Below are positions 9,621 through 17,197 of a stretch of 64,000 nt of DNA, in pieces. The stretch comes from Devosia sp. Root685 (GTDB lineage: Bacteria; Pseudomonadota; Alphaproteobacteria; Rhizobiales; Devosiaceae): NCBI RefSeq assembly GCF_001427875.1, contig NZ_LMHK01000003.1:310001-374000 (forward strand). Reading direction: 5' to 3'. A program made the translations under genes and the position numbers. The notes under the pieces are model-generated. The model was not told the DNA's origin and ran no database searches. It saw only the letters and a list, made by a program, of their open reading frames with translations. Position 1 is the stretch's first letter, and each line of letters begins with the position of its first letter.

Positions 9621-9721
9621 ACCCTCCCCCTTGTGGGGAGGGATCAAGGGTGGGGGTGTGAGCCACGACATCGCGGCTCCCAGCCCCCCCTCCCAACCTC
9701 CCCCATCAAGGGGGAGGTGCC
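9621..9721. repeat. Family A palindromic repeat
   Basis: C-rich arms (ACCCTCCCCCTTG and CCTCCCCCATCAAGGGGGAG) bracket a short centre in the 218-base gap between the binding-protein stop and the next gene of the operon. It could form a stable stem in the mRNA. Related copies are at 11250-11385, 38974-39098, 54129-54244, 56681-56781 and 59262-59382. Confidence 0.8.
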
Positions 9722-9762
9722 GTCCTGTGGGCCTGACGACATCCCGCCAGACCGGTCTTCGG

Positions 9763-11196
9763 TTACTCGCCCAGCACTGTCCTTGCGTGCTCGGCCATGC
9801 GCTCGCCGCCGGCCGCATTGTATTCGGCGACAAACGCATCCCACTGATCAAGCCCGGCTTCCCCAGTGATGAATTTGGCCACCCACGAGCGATAGACCTG
9901 CTCGGTCGCATCGACATCGGCAGCAAATTCAGCCGGCCAGACAAAGGCATTGTCCGCGACGAAATTCGCCTTGATCGTGTCGAGTGCTTCCTGTGCCGTG
10001 GGCGACAGCAGCGGGGTCGGCGGGGTCCAGTTGGCGGCGTTGAAGAAGCGGGCGTACCAGGTCGAGATCGCGTCGTTGAAAACAACCTGGCCGCTGTCAT
10101 TCCTGGTATATTGCGTGCCTTCAAAGCCGAGCCGGTCGATATCCTGGCCCTCCTTGGAAGCCATGAAGTCGAGCACCTTAAAAGCCTCTTCCTTGTGCTC
10201 GGAGAGCGAGGAAATGGCCCAGCCGCGCGATTCTTTGGAAACGTCGACTGCTGCCAGACCCCGCCCTCCCGGGCCTGAGGGGATCGGCAGCAAGGTGAGG
10301 AAAATATCCTCGCCCGGATGCGCCTGGCGCATCTTGCCGGCATAAATGTCGATCACTTCGGGCGAGGAGCCGAACACCACGCCAGCCTTGCCGGTGTAGA
10401 ACTTGTCTTCCTTCACATCGAACGTGTTGGTCACATATTCCTTGTCGAAGAGACCCTTTTCCGCGAGCCGCGCATAGAACTCGATCTTTGCCTTTTCCGC
10501 GTCGGTCACGCGCGCATTGACCCATTGCCCATCGGCATTCTTCATCCAGGTTCCGGTCACGCCAAAGGCCTGGTTGAAGATGGAATCCAATTCACCCGTA
10601 TTGCCAAAGCCGGTCAGCCCCAGCGTATTACCGGCAGTGCCGTCGCCGTCGAGATCGGCGTCATGAATGGCCTGGAACAAGGCCTCATATTCCTCGACGG
10701 TCTTTGGCGCTTCGAGCCCGAGCTTTTCCAGCCAATCCTGGCGGATCACCGGCTGCGGCGCGCGCGGCGGGTAGATGTAAAGGAGGTAGGGATAGTTCGC
10801 GAGCCGGTCGACATTGTGCGGCCAGAGCGCTGCCTTCACATTGGCCGAAGCTTCGATATAGGGCGTCAGGTCTTCCAGAATTCCCTGGTCGGCCATTTTC
10901 TGGTCGCCGCCCTGGAAATACATGATGTCGGGAATATCGCCCGACAGCAGCATGATCCCCAGCGCCTCGACATAGGCCGAGGTGCCACCCGGCAGGTCAA
11001 CGGTCTGGATATCGACATCCACGCCCTGCGCCTTGAGCGCCGCTTCGATCGCCTCGATTTCCTTCATGTCATCGGGATTGGTCGAGAGCAGGTCCTTGCT
11101 GACGAGACGCAGCGTCGTCTGCGCCATAGCCGGGGCCGCGAGCCCCGCCAGCATGGCAATTGCCGTCGTCGCCAGGAGCAATTTCTTCAGTGTCAT
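9763..11196 (-). CDS. Extracellular solute-binding protein (family 1, LplA-like)
   Basis: The periplasmic receptor of the LacI-operon transporter, about 477 residues. A signal peptide is clear: MTLKKLLL followed by a hydrophobic core and AMA before the mature QTTLRL, without a lipobox Cys. The mature part has the family 1 pattern, with WLEKLGLEAPKTVEEY as the typical hinge-region motif and DADLDGDG nearby. ATG at 11196 is chosen because GGAGGAGA sits 7 bases before it; an in-frame start at 11211 would overlap that site. Its length and LplB/LplC-type partners suggest an oligosaccharide or complex glycoside ligand. Family A repeats flank the gene on both sides. Confidence 0.92.
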   Translation of the reverse strand: MTLKKLLLATTAIAMLAGLAAPAMAQTTLRLVSKDLLSTNPDDMKEIEAIEAALKAQGVDVDIQTVDLPGGTSAYVEALGIMLLSGDIPDIMYFQGGDQKMADQGILEDLTPYIEASANVKAALWPHNVDRLANYPYLLYIYPPRAPQPVIRQDWLEKLGLEAPKTVEEYEALFQAIHDADLDGDGTAGNTLGLTGFGNTGELDSIFNQAFGVTGTWMKNADGQWVNARVTDAEKAKIEFYARLAEKGLFDKEYVTNTFDVKEDKFYTGKAGVVFGSSPEVIDIYAGKMRQAHPGEDIFLTLLPIPSGPGGRGLAAVDVSKESRGWAISSLSEHKEEAFKVLDFMASKEGQDIDRLGFEGTQYTRNDSGQVVFNDAISTWYARFFNAANWTPPTPLLSPTAQEALDTIKANFVADNAFVWPAEFAADVDATEQVYRSWVAKFITGEAGLDQWDAFVAEYNAAGGERMAEHARTVLGE

Positions 11197-11249
11197 TTTA
11201 GTCTCCTCCATTGTTTTTAGTCACACCGCTTGCGCGGAATTTTTGTCGG

Positions 11250-11385
11250 TGGCTCCCACCACCCCCTCCCGACCTCCCCCATCAAGGGGGAGGTGAAGGG
11301 ACAGTGGATTGGGCGAGATCGCGCCAGACACTCGATGCACCACCTCCCCCTTGATGGGGGAGGATGGGAGGGGGTGGAGCCACAC
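11250..11385. repeat. Family A palindromic repeat, complete form
   Basis: A long imperfect inverted repeat. The left arm is CACCCCCTCCCGACCTCCCC through AGGGGGAGGTG, the middle has GATCGCGCCAGACACTCGATGC, and the right arm returns as CCTCCCCCTTGATGGGGGAGG then TGGGAGGGGGTGG. It fills the gap between the permease stop and the binding-protein gene. A very similar complete unit is at 38974-39098. Confidence 0.85.
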
Positions 11386-11406
11386 GCGCCGGCGTCGAAA
11401 AAATCC

Positions 11407-12306
11407 TCATCCCTTCAGCGCCCCCGACATGGTGCCCTTGGTGAAATATTTGAGGATGAAGGGGTAGAGCGCCAGGATCGGCAGGATGGTGATGAAAATC
11501 ATCCCCGCCTTGAGCGCGCGGATATTGATCTGCGCCAGCCCGATATTGTTATTGGCATTGTTCGCCCCGACGATGGCGATCTTATCGCCCTCGATCACGA
11601 ACTGCCTCAGCACCACCTGCAGCGGCCATTTGGTCTGGTCGTTGAGGTAGATCATCGAGCGGAAAAACTCGTTCCAGTGCAGCACGAAGTAGAACAGCGC
11701 AATGGTGGCAAGCGCCGGTTTGGCCAGCGGCAGCACGACCATAAAAAAGGTCTGGAACGGATTGGCCCCATCGAGCTCGGCGGCTTCGAGCAGTTCCTTC
11801 GGAATTTCCTCGAAAAAGCGCACGAGGATGATCAGGTACCAGGCGCTGACCGCCTTATAGAGGATCACCGACCAGGGCGAATTAAGCAGCCCCATGCGCT
11901 TCATAAGAAAGTAGTCTGGAATAATGCCTGGCTCGAAAACGATGGTGACAAGCACCATCAGAAAAATCAGCCGCCGCCCCGGCAGGCCCGGCCGCGACAG
12001 ACCCCAGGCCATCAGCGCCGTCCCCATGACGCCGATGAGAACGCTCGTCGTCGTCATCCAGATCGAGTTGAACAACCCGCGCTGCACATTGGGATGCTGC
12101 AACAGCAGCGTCCACACATCGAGCGAAAAGCCATCGGGCACGATGGAAAGCCCCGAAAACCCCGCCACCTTGCCCTGTTCGGTGAAGGACAGGGCAAGCA
12201 GGTTCAACAGCGGCTGGAGCGTAAAAACCACCAACAGCAGGAGAGTTGAAACAATGAGCACATATTCGACCCGCTCCAGCGGAGAACGGCGCACGGAACT
12301 GGCCAT
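11407..12306 (-). CDS. Carbohydrate ABC transporter permease (LplC/YtcP type)
   Basis: An inner-membrane permease of the MalG/LplC group, about 299 residues with six predicted membrane segments; the first follows SPLERVEYVLIVSTLLLLV. The EAA loop that contacts the ATPase is visible as ELLEAAELDGANPFQTFFMVVLPLAKPALATI. The start at ATG 12306 is preferred to two in-frame GTG codons just upstream because AAGGGAG is 7 bases away, and it overlaps the preceding permease stop by one base (TGATG). It forms a heterodimeric channel with that permease. Confidence 0.92.
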   Translation of the reverse strand: MASSVRRSPLERVEYVLIVSTLLLLVVFTLQPLLNLLALSFTEQGKVAGFSGLSIVPDGFSLDVWTLLLQHPNVQRGLFNSIWMTTTSVLIGVMGTALMAWGLSRPGLPGRRLIFLMVLVTIVFEPGIIPDYFLMKRMGLLNSPWSVILYKAVSAWYLIILVRFFEEIPKELLEAAELDGANPFQTFFMVVLPLAKPALATIALFYFVLHWNEFFRSMIYLNDQTKWPLQVVLRQFVIEGDKIAIVGANNANNNIGLAQINIRALKAGMIFITILPILALYPFILKYFTKGTMSGALKG

Positions 12307-13316
12307 CACCACACTCCCTTGCCGGTCAGTCTTTTGCTGACGAGATGCGAGGTGACGACGAGGATCATGCCGATGACGGCCTTGAAGAGCCCGGCAGCCG
12401 TGGCCAGCGCATATTCGCCGGTGGAGAGGCCCAGCCGGTAGACATAGGTGTCGAGAATATCGATCGTCGAAGCATTGACGTCGTTCTGCATGTTGATGAC
12501 CTGGTTGAGGTCGGCGCTGAGAAACATGCCCATATTGAGAATGAAGAGCGTCGCGATGGTCGGCACGATGCCGGGAATGGTGACGTGCCAGATTTTCTGC
12601 CAGCGATTGGCCCCGTCCATCTCCGCGGCCTCATAAAGCTGCGGATCAATCGCGAAGATGGCGGCGAGGTAGAGCAGACTATCCCAGCCGGCCGAGCGCC
12701 AGATTTCCGAGATCACCAGCACCCAGCGAATGGTGCCGGTATTGGTCATGTAGCTCACCGGCTGAAACCCGAGCGCCGTCTGGATCTGGTTGACCGCACC
12801 ATCTGTGGGGGAGAGGAGGGCGATGAACACGCCCGAGATCACGACCCAAGACAGGAAGTGCGGCAGGTAGATCGCCGATTGCAGCGTGCCGCGCAGCTTG
12901 CCGCTACGGATTTCATTGAGCAGCAGCGCCACGATGATCGGCACGGGGAACACGAAGAGGATCTTCATGCCCGAAATGATCAGGGTATTGGCCAGCACCT
13001 GGTAGAAAATCGGCGACGAGAACAGCACCTGAAAGTTCTTCAGCCCGACCCAGATATTGGGCGGAATGATGCGGACCTGTTCGAAAGCCATCTTGGCTTC
13101 CCAGATCGGCACATAGTGCCAGATGATGAAAAAGATCAGCCCCGGCGCCATCATCGCGTAATAGGGCCACCATTGTCGCACTTGCGCCCTCAAGGTTGCG
13201 CTCGACGGTAACAGTCTGCTAACCGACTCCCGCCCCACGTTACGCGCATGCGTATCTCTAGTGGGAACGTTCCCATTGCTGGATACGGCAACACGGCCCT
13301 CTATCGGTTCCGCCAT
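12306..13316 (-). CDS. Carbohydrate ABC transporter permease (LplB type)
   Basis: An inner-membrane permease of the MalF/LplB group. The core begins WWPYYAMMAPGLIFFIIWHYVPIW, and the EAA loop reads YEAAEMDGANRWQKIWHVTIPGI. The start is uncertain. ATG 13316 has a good AGGGAGGA 8 bases upstream, giving 336 residues with a 45-residue polar N-terminus. However, that N-terminus has rare codons (ATA, AGA, TTA), contains a perfect LacI-type operator (13262-13275) and contains a 33-base element also found in the nudI leader. GTG 13181, with GAGGG 5 bases upstream, would give 291 residues, a typical family length. The operon continues with the second permease. Confidence 0.9.
   Translation of the reverse strand: MAEPIEGRVAVSSNGNVPTRDTHARNVGRESVSRLLPSSATLRAQVRQWWPYYAMMAPGLIFFIIWHYVPIWEAKMAFEQVRIIPPNIWVGLKNFQVLFSSPIFYQVLANTLIISGMKILFVFPVPIIVALLLNEIRSGKLRGTLQSAIYLPHFLSWVVISGVFIALLSPTDGAVNQIQTALGFQPVSYMTNTGTIRWVLVISEIWRSAGWDSLLYLAAIFAIDPQLYEAAEMDGANRWQKIWHVTIPGIVPTIATLFILNMGMFLSADLNQVINMQNDVNASTIDILDTYVYRLGLSTGEYALATAAGLFKAVIGMILVVTSHLVSKRLTGKGVW
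13191..13223 (-). promoter_or_regulatory. Leader element shared with the nudI upstream region
   Basis: Read on the minus strand it starts GTTAGCAGACTGTTACC and ends AACCTTG. It matches 51335-51367 at 30 of 33 bases, and 19244-19276 at about 25 of 33. At nudI it lies just before the start codon. Here the matching position is just before GTG 13181 of the permease gene, which supports that shorter start. Its role is unknown; a promoter or 5' leader is possible. Confidence 0.5.
13262..13275. promoter_or_regulatory. LacI-type operator, perfect palindrome
   Basis: TGGGAACGTTCCCA is a perfect 14-base palindrome with the central CG step typical of LacI-family operators. It lies about 60 bases from the lacI-type gene end and in front of the permease core. 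A near copy is at 14399-14412 upstream of that same regulator, so both are probably bound by the protein encoded at 13331-14362. Confidence 0.75.
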
Positions 13317-13330
13317 CAATCAGATCCTCC

Positions 13331-14362
13331 CTACCCCGCCATTTTGCGGGGTTCGCGCGACAGATCGGCGAGCGAGGCTCGATCGATCAGCCGGCAAGGC
13401 ATATAGACGCGGCCGTGTTCCGGCCGTCCTTCGATTTCGTCGAACAGGCTTTCCACCGCCCGCGTGCCGATATCCCGGCCGGGCTTGGCAATGGTGGTGA
13501 GCCCTGGAAAAGTAAACGCCCCCGAGGGGATGCCGTCGAACCCGAGGATCGACACATCTTCGGGGCAGCGCAGCCCGCGCTCGCGCACCGCCATCATCGC
13601 GCCGATGGCCATCATGTCATTGGCGGCAAAAACGCAAGTGTGTCCGACATGCGGCCTGTCGAGCAGCCGCAACATCGCCTGCCGCCCGCCCTCGAGCGTA
13701 TATTCGCCATCTTCGATTACCAGCTGGCCCGGATCGACATCGCGCTTGATGCTATGGCGTTGCACGGCATTCAAAAACCGCGTCCGCGCCAGGCGCGATT
13801 TCGGCCCGACGATCAGCGTCGGGGCGTGATGCCCCTTGGCAACCAGATGGTCGAGCCCGATTTCCACCGCCTGAGTGATGTCGGAGCCAACGCTCGATAC
13901 ATCGGCAAACCGCTCGGCACTCGAACCGATGAGCACGAAGGGCAGGCCGAACCTGTCGAGATCATCGAGCGCATCGGAAACCGGATTGACGATCGCCCCA
14001 TCGACGCGCGCCCGGCGCAAGGCACGCAAATGGCTCTCTTCCTTGGCCGGGTCCCAGTCCGAAGAAAACACCAGCAACGAGACATCCGCCTCCGCCGCCC
14101 GGTCCTGCGCGCCCCGCGCCACATCGGCCCAGAACGGGTTGGTGATATCGGGAATAACGAGGCCCAGCATGCCCGAGCGCCCCGAGCGCATCCCTACCGC
14201 CAGGTGGTTGCGCTCATAGCCCACAGCCTTGGCCGCCGCGAGCACCCTCTCGCGCGTCTCACCGAGAATGCTTTCCGCACCCGCAAGGGCACGCGCCGCG
14301 GTGCTCTTCGACACCCCGGCCCGCTCAGCCACATCGATGATGGTAGGCCGGCGCTTGCGCAA
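13331..14362 (-). CDS. LacI family transcriptional regulator
   Basis: A 343-residue repressor with an N-terminal helix-turn-helix (TIIDVAERAGVSKSTAARALAG, residues 7-28), a hinge helix region and a periplasmic-binding-protein-like sensor domain (LGLVIPDITNPFWADVARGAQD). It starts at TTG 14362 with AGGGAGGA 7 bases upstream. It is the first gene of the transporter/ARH/CoA operon, and operators at 14399-14412 and 13262-13275 suggest autorepression plus control of the operon. The effector is probably the imported sugar or glycoside or a breakdown product. The hinge helix carries the ARALAG form in place of the usual SRALN. Confidence 0.92.
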   Translation of the reverse strand: MRKRRPTIIDVAERAGVSKSTAARALAGAESILGETRERVLAAAKAVGYERNHLAVGMRSGRSGMLGLVIPDITNPFWADVARGAQDRAAEADVSLLVFSSDWDPAKEESHLRALRRARVDGAIVNPVSDALDDLDRFGLPFVLIGSSAERFADVSSVGSDITQAVEIGLDHLVAKGHHAPTLIVGPKSRLARTRFLNAVQRHSIKRDVDPGQLVIEDGEYTLEGGRQAMLRLLDRPHVGHTCVFAANDMMAIGAMMAVRERGLRCPEDVSILGFDGIPSGAFTFPGLTTIAKPGRDIGTRAVESLFDEIEGRPEHGRVYMPCRLIDRASLADLSREPRKMAG

Positions 14363-14398
14363 CGGCAGATCCTCCCTAGGCCATTTCCATGGCTCTCA

Positions 14399-14431
14399 TG
14401 GGAACGTTACCACGCGTTACCCAGATGTCAA
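14399..14431 (-). promoter_or_regulatory. lacI-type gene promoter with overlapping operator
   Basis: On the minus strand a TTGACA (14426-14431) is followed after about 17 bases by the -10 region, which is covered by the palindrome TGGTAACGTTCCCA (14399-14412). The operator sits 37 bases before the TTG start of the regulator. This geometry fits negative autoregulation. The palindrome differs from the one at 13262-13275 at a single position. Confidence 0.65.
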
Positions 14432-14533
14432 CCACCCCATAGCCAATCCGCAACCGAACGCGGCTTCAGCGGGCCTTTGGTTGACACGGTCAGGCGGTCC
14501 GCCCGGGTCGGGGCAGATATCGTGTTTACCCCA

Positions 14534-15826
14534 TTAAATGGCGGCTTTTATGCTCGGAGTGGCCAGGGTCGGGCGTGGCCGGGCTGCGATCTGCTGCTGT
14601 GCAATGAGTAGACAGGCCTCGGCGCAGGGCATCGGCCGGCCGATAAAATAACCCTGTGCCGTGTCGACGCCAAGTTTGCGCAAGGCTTCAAATTCAACAG
14701 CAGATTCAACGCCTTCCGCCAAAATCTGGCTCTTGGTTTCCCGTCCGAAATGGACGAGCGCCGCGGCTAGCGCGTGACGCGCCAGATCGTCCTGGATGTT
14801 CCGGGTCAGGCTGATGTCGAGCTTGATGATATCGGGCTGCAGCGCCAGAATGTGCCGCAGGCTCGCATAGCCCGCCCCCGCATCGTCCACCGCCAGACGC
14901 ACGCCCTTGACACGGACGTGGCTCAAGGCGTGCCCAAGCGCTTCATAGTCCGAAACGCTGGCATGTTCGGTGATTTCGACGACGACCCGCCGCCCATCCT
15001 TGCCCTTAATGGCCTCGGCCACGGCACCCGAAATAACCGTGTCAGGCGAGACGTTTAGCGTCAGATAAATGTCCTTTGGAAAGAGATCCAGCAGCGCCAG
15101 ACCCTTCTTGACGGCCATCATTTCAAGCTCGACGCCAAGCCCGACCGACGCCGCCATCTTGAACCAGATATCAGGCGTCCAACCCTCCGGGCCGGCAAAT
15201 CGCGACAGGCATTCGAACCCGACCAGCCGATGATCGGCGATCCGGAAAATGGGCTGCACGACGATCGAAAGCTCGTCTCCGGCAAGCACGCGCTCTATCC
15301 GCTCGAGATTGGTCCGGTGCTCGGTCGTCGCATCGATTTCGCGCCCGATCAGCACGGCCGCCAGTTCGGCAACGGCCCGCATCATCTTGAGATCGCGCAT
15401 GTTGAGCGATGGCTGCGGCTCGGTGCTGATGCAGCAGAACATGCCGTGGGTTGTCCCATCCTGGAGCTTGATGGGCACGCTCATATGGGCGCGAATGCCC
15501 ATATCGGTGGTAAAGGGCATGGTGGCGGCGAACGGCTCGTCGAGCACGTCGGGCATCAGTTCGGGCAAGCGGCCTTCCAGAATATGCCGGCAATAGACAT
15601 AGTCGAGCGGCATGGAATCGCCGGGCTTGACCACGTGTTCAAGGCCGGGCGCATCCACTTCGCGAAAATAGGTGCGATCGCCGACGAACTCGGAAACGTA
15701 GGCCACCTGCATCCCGAGATGCACGCGGACCGCTTCGAGAGCCCGCCTCAGCGAATATTCCGCCTTGTCGTCGAGGGCCGATGTCAGGCCCTTGAGGTCG
15801 AAAATATCTGGCTCGGTTGCACTCAT
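14534..15826 (-). CDS. GAF-EAL cyclic-di-GMP phosphodiesterase
   Basis: A 430-residue cytoplasmic signalling protein. Residues about 20-170 are a GAF-like sensor (LRRALEAVRVHLGMQVAYVSEF ... MSVPIKLQDGTTHGMFCC). Residues 180-410 are an EAL domain with the signature as ECL, NVSPDT, EITEHA, DDAGAGYAS, KLD, EGVE and QGYFIGRP; these include the metal ligands and catalytic Lys/Glu expected in active c-di-GMP hydrolases. No GGDEF domain is present. It is transcribed away from the acyl-ACP-reductase-like gene, and the 282-base gap between them carries a phased TTAA array of CtrA type. Confidence 0.9.
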   Translation of the reverse strand: MSATEPDIFDLKGLTSALDDKAEYSLRRALEAVRVHLGMQVAYVSEFVGDRTYFREVDAPGLEHVVKPGDSMPLDYVYCRHILEGRLPELMPDVLDEPFAATMPFTTDMGIRAHMSVPIKLQDGTTHGMFCCISTEPQPSLNMRDLKMMRAVAELAAVLIGREIDATTEHRTNLERIERVLAGDELSIVVQPIFRIADHRLVGFECLSRFAGPEGWTPDIWFKMAASVGLGVELEMMAVKKGLALLDLFPKDIYLTLNVSPDTVISGAVAEAIKGKDGRRVVVEITEHASVSDYEALGHALSHVRVKGVRLAVDDAGAGYASLRHILALQPDIIKLDISLTRNIQDDLARHALAAALVHFGRETKSQILAEGVESAVEFEALRKLGVDTAQGYFIGRPMPCAEACLLIAQQQIAARPRPTLATPSIKAAI

Positions 15827-16000
15827 GACTAACCCCTGCTTCCCGCCCTACAAGACCCAGAATTTTCAGGCGAGAGGCAGGGTTCCTGCCATTCGCAACA
15901 GGCCTGACGCTAGGCGCTACGGAGATACTCCAAGATAACATCATAAGGGCAAAGGCTTAAACGTGTGTTGCCATGTGTTCGTGCATTTGGATGGAGGGCG

Positions 16001-16047
16001 TTAACTAAGTCTTAAACAATCTTAACAGTCCGTTAAACTTTTCTTAA
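16001..16047. promoter_or_regulatory. Phased array of five TTAA boxes (CtrA-type sites)
   Basis: TTAA occurs at 16001, 16012, 16022, 16033 and 16044, i.e. every 10-11 bases. Three of the intervals are exactly TTAA-N7-TTAA, the consensus of the alphaproteobacterial cell-cycle regulator CtrA. The array ends 62 bases before the ATG at 16109 and lies 175 bases from the divergent EAL gene start at 15826, so it could control either or both. Confidence 0.65.
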
Positions 16048-16108
16048 AATTGTGCTAAAACCCTGACTGCGGCGTCGCCAGTAGCGGCGCGACCATGGCG
16101 GGGTTGTT

Positions 16109-17197
16109 ATGCAGTCTGAGTTTGCGTTCTTGGTACACCCGAGAAATACGCTGCGTGCAGATATGGGTATACTGTTCGGTAAGCCGTTCTCGCTGGTTCC
16201 TGAAGTCATCTGGCGAAGTGCGTTGAAGCATCTTCCGGTTCCCCCGATGGTGACCGGAAAAATGTCCCGGGTTGATCTGCCCGGAAAGATCGTCGGCCGG
16301 ATCATTACTGTTCCTCTGACGCCGACGCAGTTGCTTACATTGCCGCGATCGCAGGTGCAGGGTCGCATTTCTGCGGCGATCGACAAGGCGCGCGATCTCG
16401 GCGCCTCCGTTGTGGGGCTGGGCGCGCTGACCGCGCCTGCTTCGGTTGGCGGCAGGGCCTTTGCCAAGCGCAGGGATATCGGCGTGACCAATGGCAATGC
16501 CTTTACCGCCGCCATGACGCTGCAGGCCATTGAAAAACTGATGGGCTCGCTTGGCCGCGACCCGCTGATCGCCATTGTCGGCGCGACCGGCAGCGTGGGC
16601 TCTTGCCTGACCCGGCTTTATGCCCGCCAGCATCCCGGCCGGCTCTTGCTCGTGGCGCGCAATGAGAAGCGCCTTGAAGCGCTGGCCGCAGATGTGCGCC
16701 GCGAGGGTGTCGAGGCCAGAGTTAGCGTGGATATGGCGGATGTCGCCGAGGCCGATCTCGTTGTGCTGCTGACCTCTTCTCCCGATGCCTTGCTCCGCAG
16801 CGAGCACCTCAAGCGCGGCGCTATCGTTCTCGACGACACCGTGCCGCGCAATACCGACGAGCGCCTGTTGACCGAACGCCCTGACGTTCTCATCGTCGAT
16901 GGCGGCCTTGTCGAAATTCCCGGCTTTGATCTGCGCGGTTCCATCGCCCTCGCTCCCAAGCTGGCCTATGCATGCCTTGCAGAAACCATGCTGCTGGCCC
17001 TCTCCGGCCATCAGGGGCATTTCTGCATGGGTGACGCTCAGCTCGATCAGGCAGAGCACATTCTAAAGCTCGCCAAAGAGCACGAGCATCTCGGCTTCCA
17101 TCTCGCCCCTTTCCGGTCTTTCGGAAAACTGATCGAGGGCGGGCCGTCCCACACATTTGCAACGCCGGCAGAGGAGCAGGTCATATGCGCCGCATAG
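16109..17197 (+). CDS. Acyl-ACP reductase-like NAD(P)-binding protein
   Basis: A 362-residue protein whose layout resembles cyanobacterial long-chain acyl-ACP reductase (AAR). It has an N-terminal domain with VVGLGALTAP, a Rossmann domain with VGATGSVGS at residues 157-165 and LLLVARNEKRLEAL, and a C-terminal segment AYACLAETMLLALSG (277-290). Cys279 aligns with the acyl-accepting Cys of AAR in the ACFAEAMLLEFEG segment as I remember it. AAR reduces acyl-ACP or acyl-CoA to fatty aldehyde with NADPH. No aldehyde-deformylating oxygenase gene is nearby. Annotation pipelines may label it shikimate-dehydrogenase-like. The partner gene overlaps its end by 13 bases. Confidence 0.72.
   Translation: MQSEFAFLVHPRNTLRADMGILFGKPFSLVPEVIWRSALKHLPVPPMVTGKMSRVDLPGKIVGRIITVPLTPTQLLTLPRSQVQGRISAAIDKARDLGASVVGLGALTAPASVGGRAFAKRRDIGVTNGNAFTAAMTLQAIEKLMGSLGRDPLIAIVGATGSVGSCLTRLYARQHPGRLLLVARNEKRLEALAADVRREGVEARVSVDMADVAEADLVVLLTSSPDALLRSEHLKRGAIVLDDTVPRNTDERLLTERPDVLIVDGGLVEIPGFDLRGSIALAPKLAYACLAETMLLALSGHQGHFCMGDAQLDQAEHILKLAKEHEHLGFHLAPFRSFGKLIEGGPSHTFATPAEEQVICAA

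Noticed and set aside
11230..12249. 339-codon plus-strand frame over the permease gene
   Set aside because: Begins in a family A repeat and is opposite a clear LplC-type permease; His/Gln/Arg-rich translation typical of a shadow.
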